28,029 bases of DNA from a virus, in IMG/VR virus record IMGVR_UViG_3300005056_000023, positions 1-28,029 of that record; one strand, given 5' to 3'. Both the position numbers and the translations under genes were made by a program. Of this stretch, positions 1-6,537 are shown piece after piece (positions within the stretch are counted from its first letter, which is position 1; each line of letters starts with the position of its first letter). The notes beneath the pieces were generated by a model. The model was given only the letters and a program-made list of their open reading frames with translations. It did not search any database and was not told the origin of the DNA.

Positions 1-1
1 A

Positions 2-1429
2 GCCTCTCTTGATGGACTTGAAGGCGGTGTTGCAGGTCAGTCCAATTGGGAACACAAGCTTTGGAATTTAACGTTAGTAAAAAATGTTCAAAACAACACT
101 CTTGAGCCCAAATACTATTATCAGTTAGAGCACCAAATGCTTGTTAGTGGTGGCAATCAGACAATTTTCACTTGCTCAGACGGAACCGACGAAAAGAAAG
201 TTTCGATGATTTATTCCTCTGTTCCAGAGCGCCGCAAGCAATTGATTGCAGGATGGAAATCATTCTTAAAGGATTTGGAAACGCACGAAATAAAAGCCAA
301 GCAAGAAGTTGTTGTTGCTCAGAAGGCCACGATGCCTGTTTTTACATGGGAGGTGTCCGGTACCGATATTTCGACAAATATTGCTACTTGCCTAAATCAG
401 ATTAAAGACCTTGCTGAAACTGAAATGGCGAAAAAGCTTGATAGTGATCAAGACTTTGCTGATAAAGACCAGTTAAACAAGGACGTTAAGAAGGCTAGGG
501 ATGCCCTCAAACTAACGCTTTCAAATGTAGAGGGTAAGTTCGTTAGCTTCTCAGAGTTCGCCGCAGTAGCCAAGGAAATGGACGCAGTGCTACAGAAAAT
601 GCAAAGCGCTGGTGAAAAGCAAGTCAAGCAAGCCAAGGAGGCCAAGAAGAAAGCTATTGAAGATGGCGGTTATAAGGAGCTGACCGGTTACATTCGCTCT
701 CTCAATGAGAAAATAGCCCCCATGTATCTGGCGAACATTGTTAACAACATTAACCCGGACCTCAAATCAGCAATGAAGGGTAAGCGCACGATTGAATCGC
801 TGCAAAATGCTGTTGATGCCGAAATCAGCAACGTGAAGCTGGCAGTTGATGAAGCAATGGTTCGCATAGTGCCTAACCTTGCTTATCTTCGAGCGCATGC
901 AGAGGAGTACAAATTCCTTTTTCCTGACGCTGAGCAACTTGTTAATCAAACCGAAGAATCATTTCAAGCCATTGTTAATTCTCGCATTACTGACCACAAG
1001 GCAGCCGAAACAAAGCGCCTTGAAGCCGAAGCGGAAAAAACAGCCGAAGCAGCACGCGAGAAGATTCGCAAGGAAGAAGAGAAAAAGGCAGCTGATAAAG
1101 TTAAGGCTGATGCGGCGGAAAAAGAACGGAAAGCTAGAATTGAGGCCAGTGATATTGCCTCTCAGGCTGTCAGGGAGGCAAGCGAGAAAACCGCTGAAAA
1201 GATGATTGAAATTGACCAGGCATTTGAGCCGGAAGAAGTTAAGGCGGTTATTCAGGACGCCGTTTCAACTGGTGTCGGTGTATCTGTTGGTGGCAAGCGA
1301 GTAGCGCCGGAGGATGTGTATATTGAACCGGTAACCTTTGAAGATGCCCTTGGAGCATGGCAAGAAAGACACAGTATTAGCGGGAAAGCAATCGAAGAGC
1401 TTGGATCACTTATAAACAAATACCGATAA
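2..1429 (+). CDS. YqaJ-type viral recombinase exonuclease, N-terminus missing, with long helical C-terminal extension
   Basis: Partial gene: the frame is open from base 2, so the start lies before the window. The first visible residues carry a YqaJ/lambda-exonuclease nuclease signature: Asp at visible residue 4 in S-L-D-G, then Glu17-His-Lys19 as the E-x-K motif, and a downstream YYYQLEHQ stretch (38-45) typical of the family, which digests one strand of duplex DNA for recombination. The Met at base 137 is an internal residue of that stretch and not a real start. The nuclease core seems to end near residue 95. After it comes an all-helical region (about 110-330), a Glu/Lys/Ala-rich coiled coil (about 330-405) and a short C-terminal globular part. 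Such extensions resemble DUF1351-type phage proteins, but this is only my impression. No partner annealing protein is visible; it may lie upstream. Confidence 0.8.
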   Translation, partial: ASLDGLEGGVAGQSNWEHKLWNLTLVKNVQNNTLEPKYYYQLEHQMLVSGGNQTIFTCSDGTDEKKVSMIYSSVPERRKQLIAGWKSFLKDLETHEIKAKQEVVVAQKATMPVFTWEVSGTDISTNIATCLNQIKDLAETEMAKKLDSDQDFADKDQLNKDVKKARDALKLTLSNVEGKFVSFSEFAAVAKEMDAVLQKMQSAGEKQVKQAKEAKKKAIEDGGYKELTGYIRSLNEKIAPMYLANIVNNINPDLKSAMKGKRTIESLQNAVDAEISNVKLAVDEAMVRIVPNLAYLRAHAEEYKFLFPDAEQLVNQTEESFQAIVNSRITDHKAAETKRLEAEAEKTAEAAREKIRKEEEKKAADKVKADAAEKERKARIEASDIASQAVREASEKTAEKMIEIDQAFEPEEVKAVIQDAVSTGVGVSVGGKRVAPEDVYIEPVTFEDALGAWQERHSISGKAIEELGSLINKYR

Positions 1430-1435
1430 CTAACA

Positions 1436-1451
1436 GGCGGTGAAAGCCGCC
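1436..1451 (+). other. Intercistronic hairpin with GAAA tetraloop
   Basis: GGCGG (1436-1440), TGAAAG, CCGCC (1447-1451) form a 5-bp GC stem, or 6 bp with a U-G pair, closed by a GAAA loop of the GNRA class. It lies between the exonuclease stop and the Shine-Dalgarno of the next gene. No T-run follows, so it is not a standard terminator. It may protect the upstream mRNA 3' end or mark a processing point. Confidence 0.6.
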
Positions 1452-1481
1452 AAACTCAACCAAGAAAGCCAGGGAAAGAAA

Positions 1482-2072
1482 ATGTTAATACTTCCATTTG
1501 ATACAGAAACAACGGGAAAGCCTATTTGGAAAGATCGTTCGGGAGATAAGGACCAACCACACATGGTGCAACTTGCCACCATACTTTGTGATGGTAAAAC
1601 AGGTGAAGTTGTAGAAACATATGAAGCCATCGTTAAGCCTGATGGGTGGATTATTCCACAAGAGACAATTGATATTCATGGTATTACTAATGAACAGGCA
1701 ATGGATGAAGGTGTCTCTGAACTTGAAGCTCTAGAGGGGTTTCTTGCTCTGTATGACCGTTGTGGCTTGCGAGTTGCGCACAATACAACGTTTGATAATC
1801 GCATAATCAGAATAGCATTGAAGCGCTACCTTCCTGATTTGATCCCTGATGAGGTGTGGAAAGATAGGGATCTTTATTTTTGCACGCTAATGAAGGCAAA
1901 GAAGATCATGGGCGGCAAGAAAGGTCATACCCTTGAAGAGGCCTACAATTATTTTACCGGCAACGAGCTTGAAGGCGCTCATAGTGCAATGCCTGACGCT
2001 AGGGCTTGTATGGAAATCTACTTCGCCATGAAAAAGCTGGAAGAAATCACCGAAGAAGCACCTGTTTTTTAG
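1482..2072 (+). CDS. DnaQ-like DEDDh 3'-5' exonuclease
   Basis: A 196-residue protein of the RNase T/DnaQ exonuclease superfamily, which removes nucleotides from 3' ends; in phages it is linked to proofreading or end processing. The motifs are clear. ExoI is FDTETTG (Asp7, Glu9), ExoII is AHNTTFDN (Asp105) and ExoIII is H-S-A-M-P-D (His167, Asp172), giving the complete DEDDh set. An H-G-I-T sequence at 66-69 is also typical. A GTG at 1440 in the same frame would add 14 residues but lies inside a hairpin. ATG 1482 follows AGGGAAAG at good spacing, so I chose it. It sits just after the YqaJ nuclease, consistent with a DNA metabolism operon. The exact role is inferred. Confidence 0.87.
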   Translation: MLILPFDTETTGKPIWKDRSGDKDQPHMVQLATILCDGKTGEVVETYEAIVKPDGWIIPQETIDIHGITNEQAMDEGVSELEALEGFLALYDRCGLRVAHNTTFDNRIIRIALKRYLPDLIPDEVWKDRDLYFCTLMKAKKIMGGKKGHTLEEAYNYFTGNELEGAHSAMPDARACMEIYFAMKKLEEITEEAPVF

Positions 2073-2095
2073 AAATCAGAAGCATAAACAATAAC

Positions 2096-2111
2096 GCCCA
2101 CTACGGTGGGC
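2096..2111 (+). other. Intercistronic hairpin with UACG tetraloop
   Basis: GCCCAC (2096-2101), TACG, GTGGGC (2106-2111) form a perfect 6-bp stem with a UNCG-class loop closed by C-G, one of the most stable small RNA hairpins. It lies 15 bases before the next start codon and has no T-run. It may be an mRNA stabiliser or processing site. Confidence 0.65.
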
Positions 2112-2125
2112 TATCAGGGGTCATC

Positions 2126-2581
2126 ATGAAATACGCAGCAAAGAAGCTCTTGGAAGAGTCCGGTTTTCTATTCCATAAAGGTAATGGTGGGATGATGAAT
2201 CAGCGAGTTAGGAAACTAACGGATTTTCTGGAGGCTAACTGTACCGGGATTGATGACGTCATGGAGCGGGTAAAGATCGAAACAAACAACAGCAATGTTA
2301 CCTGTTCTAAACATAAGACGGCCTTTGATTTCGAGAATTTAGGTAGCTCTTCAGGAAAATATCAGATTTGGGCGGTTATAAGGCAAGGGGAAATCAAGGT
2401 GCGAATAAGTGAAGCCAAGCATTCAGAATTATACAAAGCTATAAGTGGGCCAATAATGGACATACGCATAGAAAATTGTACTGGCATGACCGGCAAGGAA
2501 ATGGATGAAAAGCTATTCAAGTTAGAGATTGAAATTTACAACCGTATTAATAAAACGCTAAACCTAACCAAATCGAAGTAA
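2126..2581 (+). CDS. Hypothetical phage protein
   Basis: A 151-residue protein I do not recognise. The frame opens earlier (2006) inside the exonuclease gene, but ATG 2126 follows a CAGGGG Shine-Dalgarno and clears the upstream gene and hairpin. The sequence looks soluble and mixed alpha/beta, slightly basic, with no membrane segment or signal peptide. A Gly/Met-rich stretch (18-24) is followed by a helical N-terminal part, a central strand-like part around WAVIRQG, and a helical C-terminus rich in Lys and Asn. Its place after two nucleases suggests an early or accessory gene. It could be a DNA-metabolism accessory protein, but nothing in the sequence shows this. Confidence 0.6.
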   Translation: MKYAAKKLLEESGFLFHKGNGGMMNQRVRKLTDFLEANCTGIDDVMERVKIETNNSNVTCSKHKTAFDFENLGSSSGKYQIWAVIRQGEIKVRISEAKHSELYKAISGPIMDIRIENCTGMTGKEMDEKLFKLEIEIYNRINKTLNLTKSK

Positions 2582-2590
2582 TCATTAGAG

Positions 2591-2704
2591 TTGGCTGCGG
2601 TATGCGGTCGGCGTTTTCTACATGCAATTATAGGATGGCAACCCTAAGGAAATATCGGCTTGATGAGCATGGAAACGTCAATGATGGCCGCATACCGGAG
2701 CCAA
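2591..2704 (+). repeat. Long-range inverted repeat (17-base arms, 16 matches)
   Basis: The arms are TTGGCTGCGGTATGCGG (2591-2607) and CCGCATACCGGAGCCAA (2688-2704). They are reverse complements except for one position, separated by 80 bases. In RNA they would pair as a long stem over a loop that contains the start of a 26-codon ORF. The spacer 2582-2740 has no established gene. I do not recognise the element; see findings. Confidence 0.7.
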
Positions 2705-2715
2705 TTCAGCTCTGA
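2635..2715 (+). CDS. Possible 26-residue peptide inside inverted repeat
   Basis: A short ORF from ATG 2635 to TGA 2713-2715, encoding a polar peptide that ends EPIQL. It has no homologue I recognise. Its upstream TAGGA nearly touches the start codon, so the ribosome site is poor. Its last third is formed by the right arm of the inverted repeat, and its stop falls inside the 2703-2718 palindrome. It may be chance or a leader peptide. Confidence 0.25.
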   Translation: MATLRKYRLDEHGNVNDGRIPEPIQL

Positions 2716-2718
2716 ATT
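2703..2718. promoter_or_regulatory. Short palindrome, possible protein-binding site
   Basis: AATTCAG, CT, CTGAATT: two perfect 7-base arms with a 2-base centre, directly after the right arm of the larger inverted repeat and 22 bases before ATG 2741. The tight centre makes a DNA-binding dimer site more natural than an RNA hairpin. No matching copy was noticed elsewhere in the window, so operator function is speculative. Confidence 0.3.
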
Positions 2719-2740
2719 ATTAACTTAACAGGAAAATGTA

Positions 2741-3151
2741 ATGAAAAAGTTTAAAAGCCACAAAGAAGTAACCGCCACACCAATGAACCACCTTGATTAT
2801 AATGTTTATCGAGGCTGGGAATTGCCGTCAGATGAAAATGGCGAAGATGACGGTTATCTTGTCGAGTATCTTGATGGGGGTGAATCAAACCACCCTGACC
2901 ACAAAGGCTATATTTCATGGTCACCAAAGCGCCAGTTTGATGAGGGTTATACTAGAGTACTTCCCGATTATCAGCAGCGTGTTGTTGATGAAATGAATGA
3001 ATTGGCTGATAAGACCAATAAACTCATGGCTTTTTTGAAAAGCGAAAAGTCTCAAGAGCTTGCTGCCGAAGATTTCAAACTTATGAAAGATCAGTGGATT
3101 GCTATGGGTTCTTATGTCTTTATCCTAAGTTCTCGAATCGATAGATTTTAG
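2741..3151 (+). CDS. Small phage accessory protein with crAss001_48-related C-terminal domain
   Basis: A 136-residue protein with two parts. Residues about 10-70 carry a pattern frequent in phage small proteins: YRGWELP, an acidic turn, GYLVEYLDGG, then GYISWSPK. Residues about 75-136 form a helical hairpin starting YQQRVVDEMNELADK and ending SSRIDRF, the pattern of domains annotated as crAss001_48-related. Neither half has an established biochemical role that I can name. The start follows AGGAAAATGTA at short spacing. It lies between the inverted-repeat spacer and the lysis genes. Such accessory genes often serve host takeover or counter-defence, but that is a guess here. Confidence 0.65.
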   Translation: MKKFKSHKEVTATPMNHLDYNVYRGWELPSDENGEDDGYLVEYLDGGESNHPDHKGYISWSPKRQFDEGYTRVLPDYQQRVVDEMNELADKTNKLMAFLKSEKSQELAAEDFKLMKDQWIAMGSYVFILSSRIDRF

Positions 3152-3153
3152 TC

Positions 3154-3360
3154 ATGGGTTGGGCAATAAAGGTGTCGTTCATCCCAGAAATGGCGCCACC
3201 TTACGCTAAGCCTCTGGAATATATCGTAAAAACAGAGCATTACGGTATTGCACACAAAACAGCCAAAAAACGGCTTATACTCAAAGGCATTGACCCTAGC
3301 CAATACAAGAGCGTTGTAATGGCGGAAATTTTGATATTAGAGGCGGAAGACGATGGGTAA
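3154..3360 (+). CDS. Hypothetical small basic protein
   Basis: A 68-residue protein starting two bases after the previous stop and overlapping the endolysin start by 8 bases (endolysin ATG at 3353), so translation is probably coupled on both sides. No clear Shine-Dalgarno precedes ATG 3154. The middle is Lys/His-rich, with KTAKKRLILKGID resembling a helix-turn segment, and the C-terminus is acidic. No membrane segment or signal is seen. I do not recognise the family; its position suggests co-expression with lysis genes. Confidence 0.6.
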   Translation: MGWAIKVSFIPEMAPPYAKPLEYIVKTEHYGIAHKTAKKRLILKGIDPSQYKSVVMAEILILEAEDDG

Positions 3361-3787
3361 TCTAACTACGAACATATCAAGACATGAGCTGGAATGTAAT
3401 TGTGGTGAATGCGACGTTAACATTCAGGACCACGAGCCAATAATTCAAGTTGTTCAGAATGTGTGTGATGTTTTTGCGGAGATTTTTGGCGTAAAAAAAG
3501 TTGTCTTGATTATTACTAGTCCCGCTCGGTGTTACGAGTACAACCGGATACCGGTAGCCGAGGGCGGGCCAGGGAGTGACGACCAAAGCCAGCACCCTCG
3601 CTGTAACGCCATAGATTTCATAATCCTTGTTAATGGCAAGCAGGTAAACCCGGAAAGGATTCATGCCTATCTTTGCACTCGACACCCCCATAAATATGGA
3701 TTTGGTCTGTATAAGGGCAAGGGTAAAAGTAAGGGTTTCAATCATGCCGATACTCGTGCCGCTGAAGCAAGATGGGTTGCTTCGTGA
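3353..3787 (+). CDS. Endolysin, peptidase M15 family
   Basis: A 144-residue protein matching the Peptidase_M15_3/M15A pattern: a Zn peptidase that cuts the peptide stem or cross-links of peptidoglycan. SRHELECNCGEC (9-20) is the usual N-terminal signature. SQHPRCNAID (79-88) supplies His81 and Asp88, and FNHADTR (129-135) supplies His131, together the expected metal ligands. The protein ends at RW near residue 141, as this family usually does. There is no signal peptide, so it needs the holin encoded immediately downstream (16-base overlap). One oddity is that the usual Gly of the S-x-H-x-x-G-x-A-x-D motif is Cys84. Confidence 0.88.
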   Translation: MGNLTTNISRHELECNCGECDVNIQDHEPIIQVVQNVCDVFAEIFGVKKVVLIITSPARCYEYNRIPVAEGGPGSDDQSQHPRCNAIDFIILVNGKQVNPERIHAYLCTRHPHKYGFGLYKGKGKSKGFNHADTRAAEARWVAS

Positions 3788-4356
3788 GCTGGGCGAAGGT
3801 TGGGAACTTTCTAAAAAGCTCACTTCCCATTTTGGGAACTGCTATAGGAGGTCCGGCAGGTGGTATAGCTGGCAAGTTGATATCGGTTGCCCTTGGTACT
3901 GATGGCAGCCCCGAATCAGCTCTCAAGGTGCTGCAACAGGATCCTGATGCAATACTGAAATACAAGCTGGCAGAACTTGAGACTAATCGTGACGTGGTTG
4001 TTGCTAGCTATGAAGCTCAACAAGCAATAATTGAAACTGTTAACCAGACAATTCGCAGCGAGCATAATTCACATGACCCATTTGTTAGGCGTTGGCGCCC
4101 ATTCTACGGCTATGCTATCGCAATATCGTGGTTTATCCAGATGACCGGATTTACCATCATGTTTGTTTACGTCGCTATAACTGAACCAAAATCCTTGGCG
4201 GCACTTGTACAACAATTCGCAGTATTGTCAGGATCATTACTGACTCTTTGGGGTGTTGCCTTGGCTGTTTTGGGGGTGAGCGTTCACAAAAGAAGTCAGG
4301 ACAAACAACAAAACCTTGAATCTAATGGTTTCTTTAATAAACTGATGGGTAAGTAA
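3772..4356 (+). CDS. Holin of the 3TM (GTA holin) type
   Basis: A 194-residue protein with a Gly/Ala-rich hydrophobic N-terminal segment (about 17-42), an amphipathic helical middle, then D-P-F-V-R-R-W-R-P at 102-110 and two strong membrane helices (about 112-136 and 143-170). The W-R-P motif before the helix pair is characteristic of the 3TM holin family first described for gene transfer agents. It would form lesions in the inner membrane and release the endolysin encoded just upstream. ATG 3772 has a weak ribosome site; GTG 3784 is a possible alternative. The tail (171-194) is polar and Lys/Gln-rich. Confidence 0.82.
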   Translation: MGCFVSWAKVGNFLKSSLPILGTAIGGPAGGIAGKLISVALGTDGSPESALKVLQQDPDAILKYKLAELETNRDVVVASYEAQQAIIETVNQTIRSEHNSHDPFVRRWRPFYGYAIAISWFIQMTGFTIMFVYVAITEPKSLAALVQQFAVLSGSLLTLWGVALAVLGVSVHKRSQDKQQNLESNGFFNKLMGK

Positions 4357-4377
4357 CGCAATCACTAAGGAAAAATC

Positions 4378-4548
4378 ATGCCTCAGCTAGCCAAATCAAA
4401 TGGAACACCAAAAAGCGCAAAAACAGACAAAGAGAAAGACGAGGAGGAGCGCAAGCGAAAAGCTGCACAAAAGAAAAAACAGGCGCAAGCAGCGAAGAAA
4501 CGCAAAATCATTCGAGCGGCTAAAAATAGGAAAAAATTAGGTAAATAA
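4378..4548 (+). CDS. Very basic 56-residue protein
   Basis: ATG 4378 follows AAGGAAAAATC, a good Shine-Dalgarno, and the TAA overlaps the next ATG (TAATG). The 56 residues are dominated by Lys, Arg, Ala, Gln and Glu and contain no aromatic residue. The C-terminal half forms one long basic helix in repeated K-K-x pattern. The composition suits nucleic-acid or membrane-surface binding. It resembles small histone-like peptides in composition only. It lies between the holin and a multi-pass membrane protein, so a role in lysis or membrane association is possible. Confidence 0.65.
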   Translation: MPQLAKSNGTPKSAKTDKEKDEEERKRKAAQKKKQAQAAKKRKIIRAAKNRKKLGK

Positions 4549-5009
4549 TGGACATTATGATTTTCTTATTAATCGTTCTTGTCTTCATTTTCCATTCTGA
4601 TGAAGTAAATAAGAAAGCCATATTTTTGTATGGTGTTGTATTCGCTATGGTTTTCCCTTTTCATGAATACCTAGAGCCAACACCATATATATTTCTAATA
4701 AACATAGTGAGCGAAGTGGCGCTTTGTTACCTGATAGTAATGAGGTGCAAAAAAGCGACGCTATTAATAGTCCTTCTAGTCCTAACCGAGTTCGCTTTAT
4801 CTTTGTGTAACGGTTTTCTGTATTTGTCTTATAATTACCTTGGGGATACTGTGTATAAAAAAGCGTTAACAATGACTGATATTGTTATCTTTTTCCAATG
4901 GTCTGTCTTATGGATTCGAGATGCTAGAACTATTAGGGTTAATGTCACAGATTTTTTTCAACGGATTGGCTCAAATATTCGCAGCCATGGAAATACTACT
5001 GTCTCCTGA
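4548..5009 (+). CDS. Multi-pass membrane protein, unknown
   Basis: A 153-residue protein with four or five hydrophobic segments (about 3-15, 24-38, 46-65, 70-95 and 109-123) joined by short polar loops, and a soluble C-terminal tail with several Arg. It will sit in the inner membrane. It starts on the stop of the basic 56-residue gene and overlaps the next membrane gene by up to 89 bases. The sequence does not match a holin family I know, and five helices would be unusual for one. Superinfection exclusion, lysis control or host membrane remodelling are all possible. Codon use is more AT-rich than the structural genes, hinting at separate origin. Confidence 0.65.
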   Translation: MDIMIFLLIVLVFIFHSDEVNKKAIFLYGVVFAMVFPFHEYLEPTPYIFLINIVSEVALCYLIVMRCKKATLLIVLLVLTEFALSLCNGFLYLSYNYLGDTVYKKALTMTDIVIFFQWSVLWIRDARTIRVNVTDFFQRIGSNIRSHGNTTVS

Positions 5010-5166
5010 TATTATGTTAATATTAAGCGGAATTATTAGCGTAGGTCGGTTGGCTTTCTACATGACAAAGAAACTAGTTCATAAAATCATTGAAGAATCA
5101 AAAGCTGAACATAAGCCTAAGCTACCGAGCAGTAACGGTATAGACCGAAGGAAAAAGGGTAAATAA
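4921..5166 (+). CDS. Small membrane protein, unknown
   Basis: An 81-residue protein from ATG 4921. The frame opens earlier at a TTG (4882) with no ribosome site. ATG 4942, preceded by TTAGGG, and ATG 4987 are alternatives. It has an N-terminal hydrophobic stretch and a second around LSPDIMLILSGIISV, then a basic cytoplasmic-type tail ending RRKKGK. Two helices plus a charged C-terminus is a holin- or antiholin-like layout, but no family signature is seen. Its start lies well inside the upstream membrane gene, and its TAA overlaps the next ATG (TAATG). Confidence 0.5.
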   Translation: MLELLGLMSQIFFNGLAQIFAAMEILLSPDIMLILSGIISVGRLAFYMTKKLVHKIIEESKAEHKPKLPSSNGIDRRKKGK

Positions 5167-5384
5167 TGGCAAATGAAGCCACAAATGCAGCTATAAGTCT
5201 TATTGATGGCAAAACAATAGCTGGGGGCGGAGTTGCTGGTGGGAGTTACATTATCGAGTTAATGGAATGGGGGGAGATTGTCGGCGAAATGCTCCCACAC
5301 CTTGTTATGTTCGCAACTTTTGTTTACGTCTGCCTTGGTATACGTAATAGAATCCAAGATCACAAAAACAATTCAAAACATTGA
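5166..5384 (+). CDS. Small single-helix membrane protein, possible second holin
   Basis: A 72-residue protein. Residues 18-30 are Gly-rich and weakly hydrophobic (TIAGGGVAGGSY), followed by an acidic amphipathic stretch. One clear membrane helix spans about 43-59, and the tail (60-72) is basic with RNRIQDH. Short proteins with one or two helices and a basic tail are common as phage class II/III holins. Together with the 3TM holin upstream this would be a two-holin arrangement. No diagnostic motif was recognised, so the function is inferred from size and place. Confidence 0.55.
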   Translation: MANEATNAAISLIDGKTIAGGGVAGGSYIIELMEWGEIVGEMLPHLVMFATFVYVCLGIRNRIQDHKNNSKH

Positions 5385-5395
5385 GCAGGTGATAT

Positions 5396-5803
5396 ATGGC
5401 TAACGCTATTTATGATTTAGGACGGGCTGCGTTTGGCAACGCCGAAATTGACTGGCTAGGCGATACAATAAAGGCCATTTTAGTTGATGCTGCAGATTAT
5501 ACCGTCAATTTAGCGACCGATAACGACCTTGCTGACATTCCCGCGGGTGCTCGTGTAGCGACTTCTTCAGCGCTAACTTCCAAGACGAACGTTGCCGGTG
5601 TCATGGATGCCGACGATGTTACCTGGAGTTCTGTAACTGGTGATCAGTCTGAGGCTGTTGTTATTTATTTGGATAGCGGAGTAGAAGCCACTTCCCTGCT
5701 GATTGCGTATATCGACAGTGCAACAAACTTACCAGTAACGCCAAACGGCGGTGATATCACTGTTGCTTGGGATAACGGCGCAAACAAGATCTTCAAGCTA
5801 TAG
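5396..5803 (+). CDS. Conserved phage structural-type protein
   Basis: A 135-residue protein of a type often found among tail or virion accessory genes in diverse phages. It starts NAIYDLGR, continues with D-W-L-G-D-T-I-K-A-I-L-V and D-Y-T-V-N-L-A-T, and ends P-N-G-G-D-I-T-V-A-W-D-N-G-A-N-K-I-F-K-L. The pattern is beta-rich and soluble, with no signal or membrane segment. A Shine-Dalgarno AGGTGA precedes the ATG. No enzymatic role is known to me. It heads a group of beta-rich proteins (to 8247), which suggests a virion surface or fibre-associated module. Confidence 0.65.
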   Translation: MANAIYDLGRAAFGNAEIDWLGDTIKAILVDAADYTVNLATDNDLADIPAGARVATSSALTSKTNVAGVMDADDVTWSSVTGDQSEAVVIYLDSGVEATSLLIAYIDSATNLPVTPNGGDITVAWDNGANKIFKL

Positions 5804-5811
5804 GTGCAATT

Positions 5812-5982
5812 ATGTGGGAATCATTCAAGTTCATGCTGAAAATCAGCAAGCTAGAAAGAATCGAGCGCAAAAAACAAAAATTAACGCGTAAACGGCAAGC
5901 TATTTCATCCAAGCAAAAAGCTCTTGTTGTGGAATATGAAGCTTTAAAAATTGAATGTGATAAAGCCTCAACCGTCAAATAA
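5812..5982 (+). CDS. Small coiled-coil protein, 56 residues
   Basis: ATG 5812 lies 8 bases after the previous stop, with TAGGTG upstream as ribosome site. The product is Lys/Glu/Arg-rich and helical from about residue 8 to 52 with heptad-like spacing, so a short coiled coil is likely. It contains a single Cys near the C-terminus. I do not recognise the family. The tight spacing on both sides supports a real gene. Confidence 0.5.
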   Translation: MWESFKFMLKISKLERIERKKQKLTRKRQAISSKQKALVVEYEALKIECDKASTVK

Positions 5983-5997
5983 CTAGTTGGTTTTTAA

Positions 5998-6537
5998 ATG
6001 GCTGTCGAATTTTTAGTTAAAGCAAGAGCGCGGAAAATATATAACAAGGGCGCTATAGGTCAGACCGTAAAAGAGTCCCCGGCAGTATGGGGAGGGAAAG
6101 AACGGCTGCCTGACTTTCTGATATTTCGCGTTTCTGATGCAACAAAAGCTGATATTGATAAATACAATCGCATTTGGGTGGAAGAGTTCACGGTAACCGA
6201 AGAGGATACCTATTTTTTCGTGCGACACACTGAGCAGAATAAGGCTAATCGGCCAACATTAACTCAGGCCAAGCGCAACAGATTTAAAAATAACCTCAAA
6301 TCTCTAGGTGTAACCTCCGATGACGTCACTATTTCGGGCGGCGGCGTTAGAATCGCTAAGGTTATCCCTCTGCAATGGCTTAACTCCGTAGTCAATGACA
6401 CTCTCAGGGTTTCTCACAAGCACAGGCAATATCACATCCGAACTAACGGAATAGATAATCTCGTAGCTCAAGGCAATGATTTGGTTGAAATGACGTTAGC
6501 CCAGTTCGAATCTAATCTTGTGGACGGGTTCGATTAA
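5998..6537 (+). CDS. Hypothetical phage protein, probably structural
   Basis: A 179-residue soluble protein, rich in Arg/Lys in the first 40 residues, with W-V-E-E-F-T-V-T-E-E-D-T-Y-F-F-V near 60-75 and a Gly-rich V-T-I-S-G-G-G-V-R turn near 109-117. No signal, membrane helix or recognised catalytic motif. The ribosome site is weak. Its TAA overlaps the ATG of the 483-residue beta-helix protein (TAATG), so the two are probably translated together; it could be a partner, adaptor or assembly factor for that protein. Confidence 0.6.
   Translation: MAVEFLVKARARKIYNKGAIGQTVKESPAVWGGKERLPDFLIFRVSDATKADIDKYNRIWVEEFTVTEEDTYFFVRHTEQNKANRPTLTQAKRNRFKNNLKSLGVTSDDVTISGGGVRIAKVIPLQWLNSVVNDTLRVSHKHRQYHIRTNGIDNLVAQGNDLVEMTLAQFESNLVDGFD

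Noticed and set aside
1440-1481. GTG 1440 as start of the DnaQ-like gene
   Set aside because: It lies in the stem of a hairpin with no ribosome site; ATG 1482 has AGGGA and gives the usual N-terminus.
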